6,204 nt of DNA from Clostridia bacterium (lineage in GTDB: Bacteria; Bacillota; Clostridia; Christensenellales; QALW01), in the NCBI GenBank assembly GCA_017964345.1, contig JAGCSD010000192.1, forward strand, positions 1 through 6,204, written 5' to 3'. A program made the position numbers and the translations under genes. The notes beneath the pieces are model-generated. The model saw only the letters and a program-made list of their open reading frames with translations, had not been told where the DNA came from and did not search any database. Positions within the stretch are counted from its first letter, which is position 1. Each line of letters begins with the position of its first letter. Positions 1 to 5,888 of the stretch are shown here, one piece after another.

Positions 1-206
1 ATATGTCTTCTTCAAAACTTGTAAAGGAGATCGGGCTGACCCCGGCGAACATTTCTATTTTGAAAACCGGAAAAGGTCGAGCCATCCGCTTTTCGACACT
101 TAATGCCCTTTGCAGGACATTGCATTGTCAACCGGCGGATATACTACAGTACTTGGAGGAGGATACGGATGGAGAACAATCATTTGAACCAACAACAAAG
201 TGTTAA
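1..206 (+). CDS. YozG-like Cro/CI-type HTH transcriptional regulator, 5'-truncated by window edge
   Basis: This is the C-terminal part of a small DNA-binding repressor of the YozG/COG3655 Xre type. The visible residues include the recognition-helix region LTPANISILKTGKGRAIRFSTL and the closing CQPADILQY motif, both hallmarks of this roughly 65-80 residue family. The reading frame is open to the window edge. The first visible ATG (position 3) aligns with an internal methionine of the family, so about 15 N-terminal residues probably lie outside the window. The stop codon (204-206) lies 38 bases inside the next gene, the DUF4173 membrane protein, so the two are likely cotranscribed and translationally coupled. 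Small regulators of this family often sit next to a polytopic membrane protein, as yozG does beside yoaS in Bacillus subtilis. I infer autoregulation and a functional link, but the operator and promoter are outside the window. Confidence 0.88.
   Translation, partial: MSSSKLVKEIGLTPANISILKTGKGRAIRFSTLNALCRTLHCQPADILQYLEEDTDGEQSFEPTTKC
155..162 (+). promoter_or_regulatory. Ribosome binding site fixing the DUF4173 start
   Basis: GGAGGAGG lies inside the 3' end of the upstream HTH gene, six bases before the ATG at 169. It decides between that start and the earlier in-frame ATG at 103. Confidence 0.85.
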
Positions 207-1743
207 CGCTTCTGCCGCGCCGCAGTACGCGCCGCAGATGCAGCCGCCGCGCCGTCGACCGATGGAGAAATTCCCGATCACGAAGGGCGATTTCCGCATG
301 GCGCTTGCCGCCATTTTGTGGACGTATGTAGCTTTTCTTTTGACCCTCGGCAACGGTATGGCGCTGGGATTTATGCTTACCTACCTGAGCGGCTTTATTC
401 TGTTCACGGTTTACTTTTATCAGAAAGGAAAAACTGTTCTGAAGCCGTTTGAAACGATCTGCGGTGCACTTGCCGTCTGCACAGCACCGATGGTTGTGCT
501 CACAGGAAACGGCACGAAAGTTCTTTTGACTTTCCTGTCGTTTGCGTGCTGCATAATATGGTTTGCTTCTCTTTGCGGCAAGCAGGAAAGAGCAACCGAT
601 GCGGGACTGATCCCGCACGTCGTTACGATGTTCTTCGGCAATGCGTTCGGCGCTCTCGGCAGGAGCATGGGGTCTCTGTTCAGCAGCGGCGGTGAAAAGC
701 ATCGTCATGCTTGGCTGTGGAAGGCAATGATCGGTTTAGCGGTTTCTTTGCCGATCACCGGTATTTTGCTTTTACTTTTGACCAGCGCGGATCAGGCGTT
801 TTCCGATTTAGTACAGCGTATTGTGGAGAATATCGGTGAACAGATACTGCGTATTTTCTTAGCGCTTCTCTTTTCTCCGTTTGTGTTTGCGTTTGCGCTG
901 GGACTTAAGAAAAAGGCGCCGCCCGCGCCCAAACAGGAAAAGAACGGCGGTATCGAGTTCCCGTATGTCACGGCATTCCTGGGGCTGGTCAGCGCAGTAT
1001 ACTTGTTGTATCTGTTTTCACAGTTCGCCTATTTCTTTAACGGCTTTGCGGGAATACTGCCCAAAGGCGTTCTGCCGGCGGATTACGCGCGCAAGGGATT
1101 CTTTGAGCTTTGCACCATTGCCGCAATCAATTTCGTGATGCTCTTCTTAGTCCTGCTGTTTACCATGAAGAAGGAAACCCGCCTGCCCGCGCCCGTTAAG
1201 TGGGAAAGTGCGTTTATTTGTTTGTTCACGCTGGTTTTGATCGCCACGGTGTTTTCAAAAATGATATTGTATATCAAGCTGTTCGGGTTGACACAGCTAC
1301 GCGTTTACACCATGGTGTTTATGGCTTTTATGGCGGTTTTGTTTATTGCTTTGCTGGTGCGCCTGTTCGTTCGTAAAGTGCGTGTTCTGCGCATTGGACT
1401 GGTCACCGCCATGTGCCTGCTGTTGGCGCTGTCGCTTTGCCGCATCGATTACCAGGTTTCCCGCTACAACGTCTGGGCGTACGAAACGGGCAGGCTGTCG
1501 GAAATCGATTTGTACAGCATCAGTGAGAACGGCGACGCCGGTGTGGCGGTGTTGTATGAAATCTATAATAACGACGGGTTGCCAAAGTATCAGTATAGGG
1601 CAAAGATGCTCTTGCGTACAAAGGCGCGTACGCGATTCTATGTGGAAGACGGACAGATCAAGCCGTACAGAAACGAAAAATGGACCGAATGGATCTATGA
1701 AGAAAGTAAAGCCGATCAGATCCTGCGGAATTTTGTTAAATAA
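169..1743 (+). CDS. DUF4173 (DUF4153-like) polytopic membrane protein
   Basis: This is a 524-residue membrane protein of unknown function. I chose the ATG at 169 because GGAGGAGG lies at 155-162, six bases upstream. An earlier in-frame ATG at 103 lacks such a site and would add 22 residues coded inside the upstream regulator. Residues 1-40 are hydrophilic and Gln/Pro/Arg rich, so probably cytosolic. Roughly nine or ten hydrophobic segments follow between residues 42 and 425. The family signature is clear: KMILYIKLFGLTQLRVY at 364-380, then the SRYN motif at 431-434 at the start of a soluble C-terminal domain of about 100 residues. Both are typical of the DUF4153/DUF4173 group. The gene overlaps the HTH gene by 38 bases and ends just before an intrinsic terminator, so the two form one short operon. 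The family's biochemical role is not established and I do not assign one. Confidence 0.9.
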   Translation: MENNHLNQQQSVNASAAPQYAPQMQPPRRRPMEKFPITKGDFRMALAAILWTYVAFLLTLGNGMALGFMLTYLSGFILFTVYFYQKGKTVLKPFETICGALAVCTAPMVVLTGNGTKVLLTFLSFACCIIWFASLCGKQERATDAGLIPHVVTMFFGNAFGALGRSMGSLFSSGGEKHRHAWLWKAMIGLAVSLPITGILLLLLTSADQAFSDLVQRIVENIGEQILRIFLALLFSPFVFAFALGLKKKAPPAPKQEKNGGIEFPYVTAFLGLVSAVYLLYLFSQFAYFFNGFAGILPKGVLPADYARKGFFELCTIAAINFVMLFLVLLFTMKKETRLPAPVKWESAFICLFTLVLIATVFSKMILYIKLFGLTQLRVYTMVFMAFMAVLFIALLVRLFVRKVRVLRIGLVTAMCLLLALSLCRIDYQVSRYNVWAYETGRLSEIDLYSISENGDAGVAVLYEIYNNDGLPKYQYRAKMLLRTKARTRFYVEDGQIKPYRNEKWTEWIYEESKADQILRNFVK

Positions 1744-1750
1744 TTCTGTG

Positions 1751-1780
1751 AGCGGGCTGTTGCATACAGCCCACTTTTTC
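1751..1780 (+). terminator. Intrinsic terminator of the HTH-DUF4173 operon
   Basis: A perfect 7-bp stem, GGGCTGT (1754-1760) with ACAGCCC (1766-1772), encloses the loop TGCAT. It is followed by a T run at 1775-1779. It sits eight bases after the DUF4173 stop codon and just before the promoter of the next gene, so it separates the two transcription units. Confidence 0.9.
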
Positions 1781-1800
1781 TGTAAAACAATAAAAAATAA

Positions 1801-1829
1801 TTGAACTATACGGCGAAATGTGCTACAAT
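1801..1829 (+). promoter_or_regulatory. Sigma-A-type promoter for the GT-C-like membrane protein gene
   Basis: TTGAAC (1801-1806) and TACAAT (1824-1829) are separated by exactly 17 bases, and TGC directly before the -10 box forms an extended -10 element. Transcription would start near 1836, giving a short leader of about 22 bases before the ATG at 1858. The TTG of the -35 box is also in frame with the gene, but it should not be read as a start codon. Confidence 0.85.
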
Positions 1830-1857
1830 AGAATCAGTAAGATTATTCGGAGGGCAC

Positions 1858-3723
1858 ATGGCAAAGGAAACATTCTCTGCCGCCAGAATCTTCGGGGAAG
1901 AAACCGAACCGATCGGCGGTGAAAAGATGGAAGAAACCGTGCTGTCTTGCGCAGAGAGATCAGCGCAGGAAATGCCGTCTTGTGCAGAAAAACCGACGGA
2001 GCAGGCGCAGATGAGCTTTTTTACCAAAGCAAAAAAGCGTGTCTTGTCTGTTCTGCCTGTTTTGGCGACAGTGCTCGTATTTGCGCTGTTTGCCGCTTTT
2101 CTGCTGAAACAGTTTTCCTATGCGCACCCGACGCATGACGATTACGGTTATGCTACGCTCAGCTATGTGTACTGGGAGCCGGATATGTACGGACAGAATT
2201 TCTCCATGGATCAGTTCGTGCATTATCTCGTCCAGCACTATAACCGTTGGAGTGGACGCATCCTGAGCTTCGGGCAGATCATTTTGTTGATGAAACCCGG
2301 CGAGCAGACGGCGCAGGTGGGGCTTGCTCTGCTTGTCTTTGGCATATTTGTGCTTTCGTTCGTCTATGCGCAGCGGGCGAAAAAGGCGCGTTTTTTGCCC
2401 ATGGCGGCGCTGTTTACCTGCGCACTGTTCGGTCTTTTGGGCAAAAATATGGCGATCAGCGGACTGTACTGGTACTGTGCGGCGATTCTCTATACGGTGC
2501 CGGTTCTCTATGTGCTTGTCGCCGCGGGACTTATGTATCTCCTGCTGCTTGACAGAAGCGAGCGCACGTTCTCGCTGTCCAAACTGATGATTCTGCCGTT
2601 CACCTGTGTCGTCAGCTTTTTTGCCGGTTGGTCGATGGAGCAGGTCGGTGTGTTCGCGGTGGTGACCATTGCGGCAATTATCATTTACGCTTGTTTTACG
2701 CGCCGGAATCCGTTTCTGCTGCTCTATGGCTTTCCACCTCTGACTTGCGCAACGGTGGGATGCCACTACCTGATTAATGCTATCGGTAACGAATCTCGGA
2801 AATCCTCTTATCCGGACTACTATTCTCTGCCGCTTATCGGTCAGATGCGGGCAAGCGCACAGACGATTGCGCAAGCTGTTTTTTGTCCCGAAAACCTGTT
2901 TTTGGTAATGCTGATCGTGGGAACGGGCGTCGCGGCAACTGTTTTCCTGCTGAAGAAAAAAAGAGCGACTTGGCGTGTTGTACTGGCACTTTTGCACGGC
3001 TTCCTCGGCGCTGTGACGATTGGCATAACCCTTTGGGACTGGCATACGGAAGCCACCGCCCAAATTCTATGGCTGTATTTGGTGGTGTTTGCCGTCGCGG
3101 TGTCTGTTTGGCTATTTTCCGATCGTGCCAAACAGGACTTTCTGATCTGGGCAATTTTCTTCGGTGGGTTGGCTTCGCAGGGCGCAAGTTTGGTTTCGCC
3201 TATTTTCCCCTCGCGCTGTTTGATGCCGTTTGCCTTGGCGATGGTTTTGGTTTCCACGCGTGCGTTTTCCGAGCTCGGCTATGCCGATAAGGCGGAAAGA
3301 AAAGATGCGGGCAAGCGACGCTTTGCATGGCTAAGATGTGACGCGGCGGTACTGATTGCGGTCTTGGCGATCGGTGGTGTCGGCGCGGCACGTATCTTTA
3401 TCGGATTTGAAGAGAACGAACCGGTCAACGCCTACAACGAACGGCGTTTGCAATTAGCGTCCTATGAGTATAACGAAAAAGGCTTGCGCGTGCACAAACT
3501 GTCCCTGATGCGTTTGAAAGACGATACGTATGCCGGTTCCACCCAGCCATACGGACGAGAGCTGATCAAAGATTGGATGAAGATTTACTATATGCTTCCC
3601 GATACTTTGCAATATGACGATTTTGAGTACGAACCGTATGACGAGGAGCGCTTGAAAGAATTGCAGGACGCGTTGGATTATGAAGAGTATTTTGTGCAAA
3701 AGTACGGGAGGATTCCGTACTGA
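1858..3723 (+). CDS. Polytopic membrane protein, GT-C glycosyltransferase-like, probable DUF6056 family
   Basis: This encodes 621 residues from the ATG at 1858. GGAGG at 1849-1853 lies only four bases upstream, a slightly short spacing. An ATG at 1927 (residue 24) is a weaker alternative. Residues 1-55 are hydrophilic and probably cytosolic. The first membrane segment is about 62-84, and about ten more hydrophobic segments follow up to about 515. The last 105 or so residues are soluble, acidic and tyrosine rich, probably extracytoplasmic. Recognisable pieces are the paired acids in HDDYGY (93-98) just after the first membrane segment, NRWSGR (129-134), SGLYWYCAAILYTVP (201-215), Glu261, and SPIFPSRCLMP (447-457). 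An acidic pair in the first outer loop is the usual metal or lipid-phosphosugar site of GT-C enzymes, and the overall pattern resembles DUF6056 proteins. Transfer of a sugar to a surface polymer is inference. It is a single-gene unit with its own promoter. Confidence 0.72.
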   Translation: MAKETFSAARIFGEETEPIGGEKMEETVLSCAERSAQEMPSCAEKPTEQAQMSFFTKAKKRVLSVLPVLATVLVFALFAAFLLKQFSYAHPTHDDYGYATLSYVYWEPDMYGQNFSMDQFVHYLVQHYNRWSGRILSFGQIILLMKPGEQTAQVGLALLVFGIFVLSFVYAQRAKKARFLPMAALFTCALFGLLGKNMAISGLYWYCAAILYTVPVLYVLVAAGLMYLLLLDRSERTFSLSKLMILPFTCVVSFFAGWSMEQVGVFAVVTIAAIIIYACFTRRNPFLLLYGFPPLTCATVGCHYLINAIGNESRKSSYPDYYSLPLIGQMRASAQTIAQAVFCPENLFLVMLIVGTGVAATVFLLKKKRATWRVVLALLHGFLGAVTIGITLWDWHTEATAQILWLYLVVFAVAVSVWLFSDRAKQDFLIWAIFFGGLASQGASLVSPIFPSRCLMPFALAMVLVSTRAFSELGYADKAERKDAGKRRFAWLRCDAAVLIAVLAIGGVGAARIFIGFEENEPVNAYNERRLQLASYEYNEKGLRVHKLSLMRLKDDTYAGSTQPYGRELIKDWMKIYYMLPDTLQYDDFEYEPYDEERLKELQDALDYEEYFVQKYGRIPY

Positions 3724-3733
3724 AAAATTTTGC

Positions 3734-3762
3734 TTGACGCAATAGAGTCTTTGCGGTATAAT
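3734..3762 (+). promoter_or_regulatory. Strong promoter of tRNA-Trp
   Basis: TTGACG (3734-3739) and a perfect TATAAT (3757-3762) are separated by 17 bases. The predicted start, near 3769, is only a few bases before the mature tRNA end at 3777. The -35 box begins 10 bases after the upstream stop codon, with no terminator between them. Confidence 0.93.
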
Positions 3763-3776
3763 ACCCGCATAAACAT

Positions 3777-3851
3777 AGGGGAGTGGCTCAACGGTAGAGT
3801 AGCGGTCTCCAAAACCGTAGGTTGCGTGTTCGAATCGCGTCTCCCCTGCCA
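3777..3851 (+). tRNA. trnW: tRNA-Trp (anticodon CCA)
   Basis: A full cloverleaf can be drawn. The acceptor stem is AGGGGAG (3777-3783) with CTCCCCT (3841-3847). The D arm is GCTC/GAGT with GG in its loop. The anticodon stem is GCGGT (3802-3806) with ACCGT (3814-3818), around the loop CTCCAAA with anticodon CCA at 3809-3811. The T arm is GCGTG/CGCGT with the loop TTCGAAT. The discriminator base is G3848 and the 3' CCA is encoded at 3849-3851. The CCA anticodon reads UGG and so specifies tryptophan. It is a single tRNA with its own promoter and terminator, not part of a cluster. Confidence 0.97.
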
Positions 3852-3866
3852 AATATTCTGTGCTTC

Positions 3867-3902
3867 CGCCGAGTGTCCATAAGGACGCTCGGCGAAGTTT
3901 TT
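3867..3902 (+). terminator. Intrinsic terminator of tRNA-Trp
   Basis: A 12-bp stem pairs 3867-3878 with 3883-3894, with a single T-G wobble. It closes the loop ATAA and is followed three bases later by five T residues (3898-3902). It probably also ends any readthrough from the upstream membrane protein gene. Confidence 0.93.
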
Positions 3903-3938
3903 ATATGTCGTTTTCATCTTATTATAAAAAGTCCGCGT

Positions 3939-4109
3939 TTATTGTTTATTCGAAATGACGTTGTTTTGTTGTTCGTATTTCGTTACACATTTTTTGAATT
4001 GCTTGATCTCTTTGTTGACGCTTCTGCGTTTCGTCGCGGCAATATAACGGAATTCTGCGAATCCTTTATGATCTATGCGAATGGTATCGTGTACCGGTTT
4101 ATTATCCAT
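3939..4109 (-). CDS. Small Arc-like ribbon-helix-helix DNA-binding protein
   Basis: A 56-residue frame reads from an ATG at 4109 to a TAA at 3941-3939. AAGAGG (4123-4118 on the minus strand) lies eight bases before the ATG, and an in-frame stop at 4142-4140 excludes a longer protein. The sequence fits a ribbon-helix-helix fold. A short strand DTIRID (8-13) is followed by helix A (about 14-27), the turn RRSVN (28-32), and helix B beginning KEIKQFKKC and ending near residue 48. The stretch RSVNKEI resembles RSVNSEI of the phage P22 Arc repressor. Such proteins dimerise, and the paired strands contact the DNA major groove. It stands alone behind the tRNA terminator with no partner toxin visible, so an antitoxin role is not supported. 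A chromosomal regulator or a remnant of an integrated element are both possible. Its targets are unknown. Confidence 0.75.
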   Translation of the reverse strand: MDNKPVHDTIRIDHKGFAEFRYIAATKRRSVNKEIKQFKKCVTKYEQQNNVISNKQ

Positions 4110-4141
4110 CCGAGCCGCCTCTTTGCTGTCAAAACAACATT

Positions 4142-4169
4142 ATTGTGGCATTATCAGAGTGTGATGCAA
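4142..4169 (-). promoter_or_regulatory. Candidate weak promoter for the ribbon-helix-helix gene
   Basis: On the minus strand TTGCAT (4169-4164) and CACAAT (4147-4142) are 16 bases apart, with TGC just before the -10 box. A start near 4135 would give a leader of about 25 bases that includes the ribosome binding site. The match to consensus is modest. The rest of 4170-4294 shows no gene and no convincing terminator for the downstream end of the tlpA-like gene. Confidence 0.3.
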
Positions 4170-4294
4170 CCCTACGGCAGAAAGGCGGTAAAGCGCGCAT
4201 GTTTTTTAGGTGCGTGCGGCGTATGTGATTCGCGCTTGGCGTAAGTCCGATCGTTCCCGTGCGCGTGTTTTCTTTTTCCGCAAACGAACCGAAG

Positions 4295-5029
4295 TCAGCG
4301 AATCTGCCCGATTGCGTTGACCAGCGCGCTTTTTGACAGCGCTCCGACTTTTTTGGAAACGATCTCGCCGCGCGCGTTCAAAAAGAGTGTTTGCGGAATA
4401 CTTGTTATTCCGTAGGCGGTGCGCCCTTCGCCGGAAGCGTCCCGCCAAAAGGGCAGTGTCAGTCCGTTATTTTCCAAAAACTCTTTGGCCGTGCGGTCAT
4501 TGGCGTCCAACGATACCATCAGGAACGTGACCTCTTGTCCGTAGGCGTTATATGCTTCCTGAAATGCGGGCAGTTCGCTTTGGCACGGTACGCACCAGCT
4601 CGCCCAAAAGTTCAAGACGATCGGCTTTCCGAGAAAATCGGAGAGCTTTTTTGTTTCGCCTTGCGCGTTGGTCAGAGTGAAATCCGGCGTACCGTCAGGC
4701 AGTGACGGCGCGGCGGTCGGAATCGCGGTAGGCACGGCGGTTGGCGCCGCGGTCGGGACAGGGGCGGGCGGCGCGGTCGGCGTGGCGGTGAAAAGCGCGT
4801 TCGGGGAAGACGTCGGTGGCGCGGCAGTTGGAACGGCGGTAGGCATGTCGGTAAATACGGCGGTCGGGCTTTGCGTAACCGCGTCGGGAGATACGGACGG
4901 CGTCACCGTGGACGAGGCGGGCGACACGCTTGGAAGAAGCAGGGTGTTTTCTTCCGCGCGGTGCGTCAGAAGCGCCGCACCGCTCAGGCACGCCGCCAAC
5001 GAAAGTAGCAGAATAACAAATTTCTTCAT
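4295..5029 (-). CDS. TlpA/ResA-like thioredoxin-fold thiol-disulfide oxidoreductase, surface anchored
   Basis: This 244-residue protein has three parts. Residues 1-22 form an export signal: a KK start, a hydrophobic core, and LAAC with Cys14, which fits a lipobox, although an uncleaved membrane anchor is also possible. Residues 33-108 form a stalk rich in Pro, Thr, Ala and Ser, with repeated PTA units. Residues 112-244 form an AhpC/TSA-Redoxin type TlpA domain, starting PDFTLTNAQGE. Its active site is WCVPC (145-149, Cys146 and Cys149), with the cis-proline at Ile211-Pro212. The family reduces disulfides outside the cytoplasm, as ResA does for apocytochrome c, taking electrons from CcdA. The ccdA gene lies directly upstream. 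The ribosome binding site AGGAG (5039-5035) overlaps the ccdA stop codon, five bases before this ATG, so the two are translationally coupled. No cytochrome gene is visible, so the substrate is unknown. Confidence 0.92.
   Translation of the reverse strand: MKKFVILLLSLAACLSGAALLTHRAEENTLLLPSVSPASSTVTPSVSPDAVTQSPTAVFTDMPTAVPTAAPPTSSPNALFTATPTAPPAPVPTAAPTAVPTAIPTAAPSLPDGTPDFTLTNAQGETKKLSDFLGKPIVLNFWASWCVPCQSELPAFQEAYNAYGQEVTFLMVSLDANDRTAKEFLENNGLTLPFWRDASGEGRTAYGITSIPQTLFLNARGEIVSKKVGALSKSALVNAIGQIR
4706..4933 (-). repeat. Low-complexity Pro/Thr/Ala repeat coding for the TlpA-like stalk
   Basis: Degenerate 9-15 base units encode P-T-A, P-T-A-V and P-T-A-A steps across residues 33-108 of the thioredoxin-like protein, densest at 55-108. 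On the plus strand they read as recurring GCGGTCGG-like words. Such units are prone to gain or lose copies by slippage, so stalk length may vary between strains. Confidence 0.8.
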
Positions 5030-5037
5030 AAACTCTC

Positions 5038-5688
5038 CTAAAACGTAAAGAACGAGGCGTTCAATAGACCGCAGGCGGTCAGAATCCCCATCAGAATCAT
5101 GCAGGTGCCGCAGAAGTGCCGGAGATCACCCGCACGGCGACGAACCGCCGCCAGCATACGCGCGACCTGTTCGGTCAGTGCGGCACAGAGGAGAAACGGA
5201 ATCGCCAAGCCTAAAGAATAGACTGCCAGCAGAGCTACGCCGATTCCCACGCTGCCCGATACCGTCGCTAAGTTCAGCGCGGCGGCAAGATACGCGCCGG
5301 CGCAGGGTGTCAACAACAGGGAAAACGCCATGCCGAAGCCGAATGCACCTGTCAGCGAGCGCACGTCGAAGTCTTTGATTTTCAAGCGCGGCATGGGCAG
5401 TCGTATTAGGTCCCACAAGAACAGACCGTACAGCACGAACGACACGCCCAGTGCAATGAACAACCCTGTGCGGATGCGCAGAAGAAACATTCCCAGTGTG
5501 CCCGAAAGCGCCCCGAGCAAAACGAACACAATCGTAAAGCCCGCCGCGAAACAGCACGCGCCGATTATCGCATGCCCGCGTCCGCTTTTGCCGGCGGCAA
5601 AATAGGTAACGTATAGGGGGATCAACGGCAGGGTACAGGGCGATGCGAAGGACAGCAAGCCTTCGGCAAAGGTAATGATCCAGCGCAT
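5038..5688 (-). CDS. ccdA: CcdA-family transmembrane thiol-disulfide transporter (DsbD core)
   Basis: This 216-residue protein has six predicted membrane segments, the usual CcdA size and layout. It moves reducing equivalents from cytosolic thioredoxin to extracytoplasmic partners through two membrane cysteines. The first lies in FASPCTLPLIPLY (Cys18, segment 1) and the second in LLTPCAGAYL (Cys129, segment 4). Positively charged loops at 31-39, 94-110 and 172-190 place the N terminus outside and those loops inside. The second motif has Gly-Ala-Tyr where relatives usually have Gly-Pro. An additional CGTC motif (193-196) sits where segment 6 enters the membrane on the cytosolic side. The start is set by AAGGAG (5700-5695), six bases before the ATG. 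The gene is first in an operon with the TlpA-like gene, eight bases downstream. Membership of the family is secure. Use for cytochrome c rather than general disulfide reduction cannot be decided here. Confidence 0.94.
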   Translation of the reverse strand: MRWIITFAEGLLSFASPCTLPLIPLYVTYFAAGKSGRGHAIIGACCFAAGFTIVFVLLGALSGTLGMFLLRIRTGLFIALGVSFVLYGLFLWDLIRLPMPRLKIKDFDVRSLTGAFGFGMAFSLLLTPCAGAYLAAALNLATVSGSVGIGVALLAVYSLGLAIPFLLCAALTEQVARMLAAVRRRAGDLRHFCGTCMILMGILTACGLLNASFFTF

Positions 5689-5728
5689 ACGCGGCTCCTT
5701 TTTCTTTTTTCCTTATTGTGCGCCGTTT

Positions 5729-5742
5729 GCATAGAACTATGC
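5729..5742. repeat. Perfect short palindrome in the ccdA leader
   Basis: GCATAG and CTATGC are separated by AA. The palindrome lies about 20-35 bases downstream of the predicted ccdA transcription start and about 40 bases before the ATG. It could be a protein-binding operator or form a small RNA hairpin (5 bp with a four-base loop). Confidence 0.5.
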
Positions 5743-5771
5743 GTTATTGCTCCGCTGTTCCGACACCTATT

Positions 5772-5800
5772 ATTATATTGCGGGATCCGCCGCTTTTCAA
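5772..5800 (-). promoter_or_regulatory. Promoter of the ccdA-tlpA-like operon
   Basis: On the minus strand TTGAAA (5800-5795) and a perfect TATAAT (5777-5772) are separated by 17 bases. Transcription would start near 5765, giving a leader of about 75 bases before the ccdA ATG. It points away from the rRNA promoter, which lies about 120-150 bases off. Confidence 0.88.
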
Positions 5801-5835
5801 GTGAAAACAAAAAAATACGCGGAAAAATGACGGTT

Positions 5836-5875
5836 GTGCGGCGGAAGAACGGGGCGATTTTTTGTCTTGCCGCAC
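5836..5875. repeat. Inverted repeat between the divergent ccdA and rRNA promoters
   Basis: GTGCGGC (5836-5842) and GCCGCAC (5869-5875) form perfect 7-base arms separated by 26 bases that include a T run. The pair lies upstream of both promoters, so it would not be in either predicted transcript. A DNA-binding site for a shared regulator or a chance match are both possible. Confidence 0.35.
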
Positions 5876-5888
5876 GATATGGCGAAAT

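Noticed and set aside
100..708. Minus-strand open frame of 202 residues opposite the HTH and DUF4173 genes
   Set aside because: Its composition is biased (Arg, His, Gln) and it has no domain or start signal. It is the antisense shadow of a recognisable DUF4173 gene.
1960..3063. Long minus-strand open frame of 367 residues
   Set aside because: It lies wholly inside the plus-strand membrane protein gene, is Arg/His/Gln rich without any recognisable domain, and has no ribosome binding site. The plus-strand protein has clear membrane segments and motifs.
3822..4244. Plus-strand open frame of 140 residues starting inside tRNA-Trp
   Set aside because: It begins within the tRNA T arm, runs through the terminator hairpin, and covers the minus-strand ribbon-helix-helix gene. 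It has no ribosome binding site or recognisable domain.
4170..4294. Terminator for the ccdA-tlpA-like operon
   Set aside because: I looked on the minus strand after the stop codon for a GC-rich hairpin with a T run and found none that pairs well. Termination may be Rho-dependent or continue into the small gene.
4668..5048. Plus-strand open frame with Gly/Val/Ala repeats (VGTAVG type), resembling a repeat protein
   Set aside because: It is the reverse complement of the Pro/Thr/Ala stalk codons of the TlpA-like gene. Repetition on one strand forces repetition on the other.
5126..5557. Minus-strand frame of 143 residues within ccdA
   Set aside because: It is an Arg-rich out-of-frame shadow of ccdA, whose own frame contains both conserved cysteine motifs.
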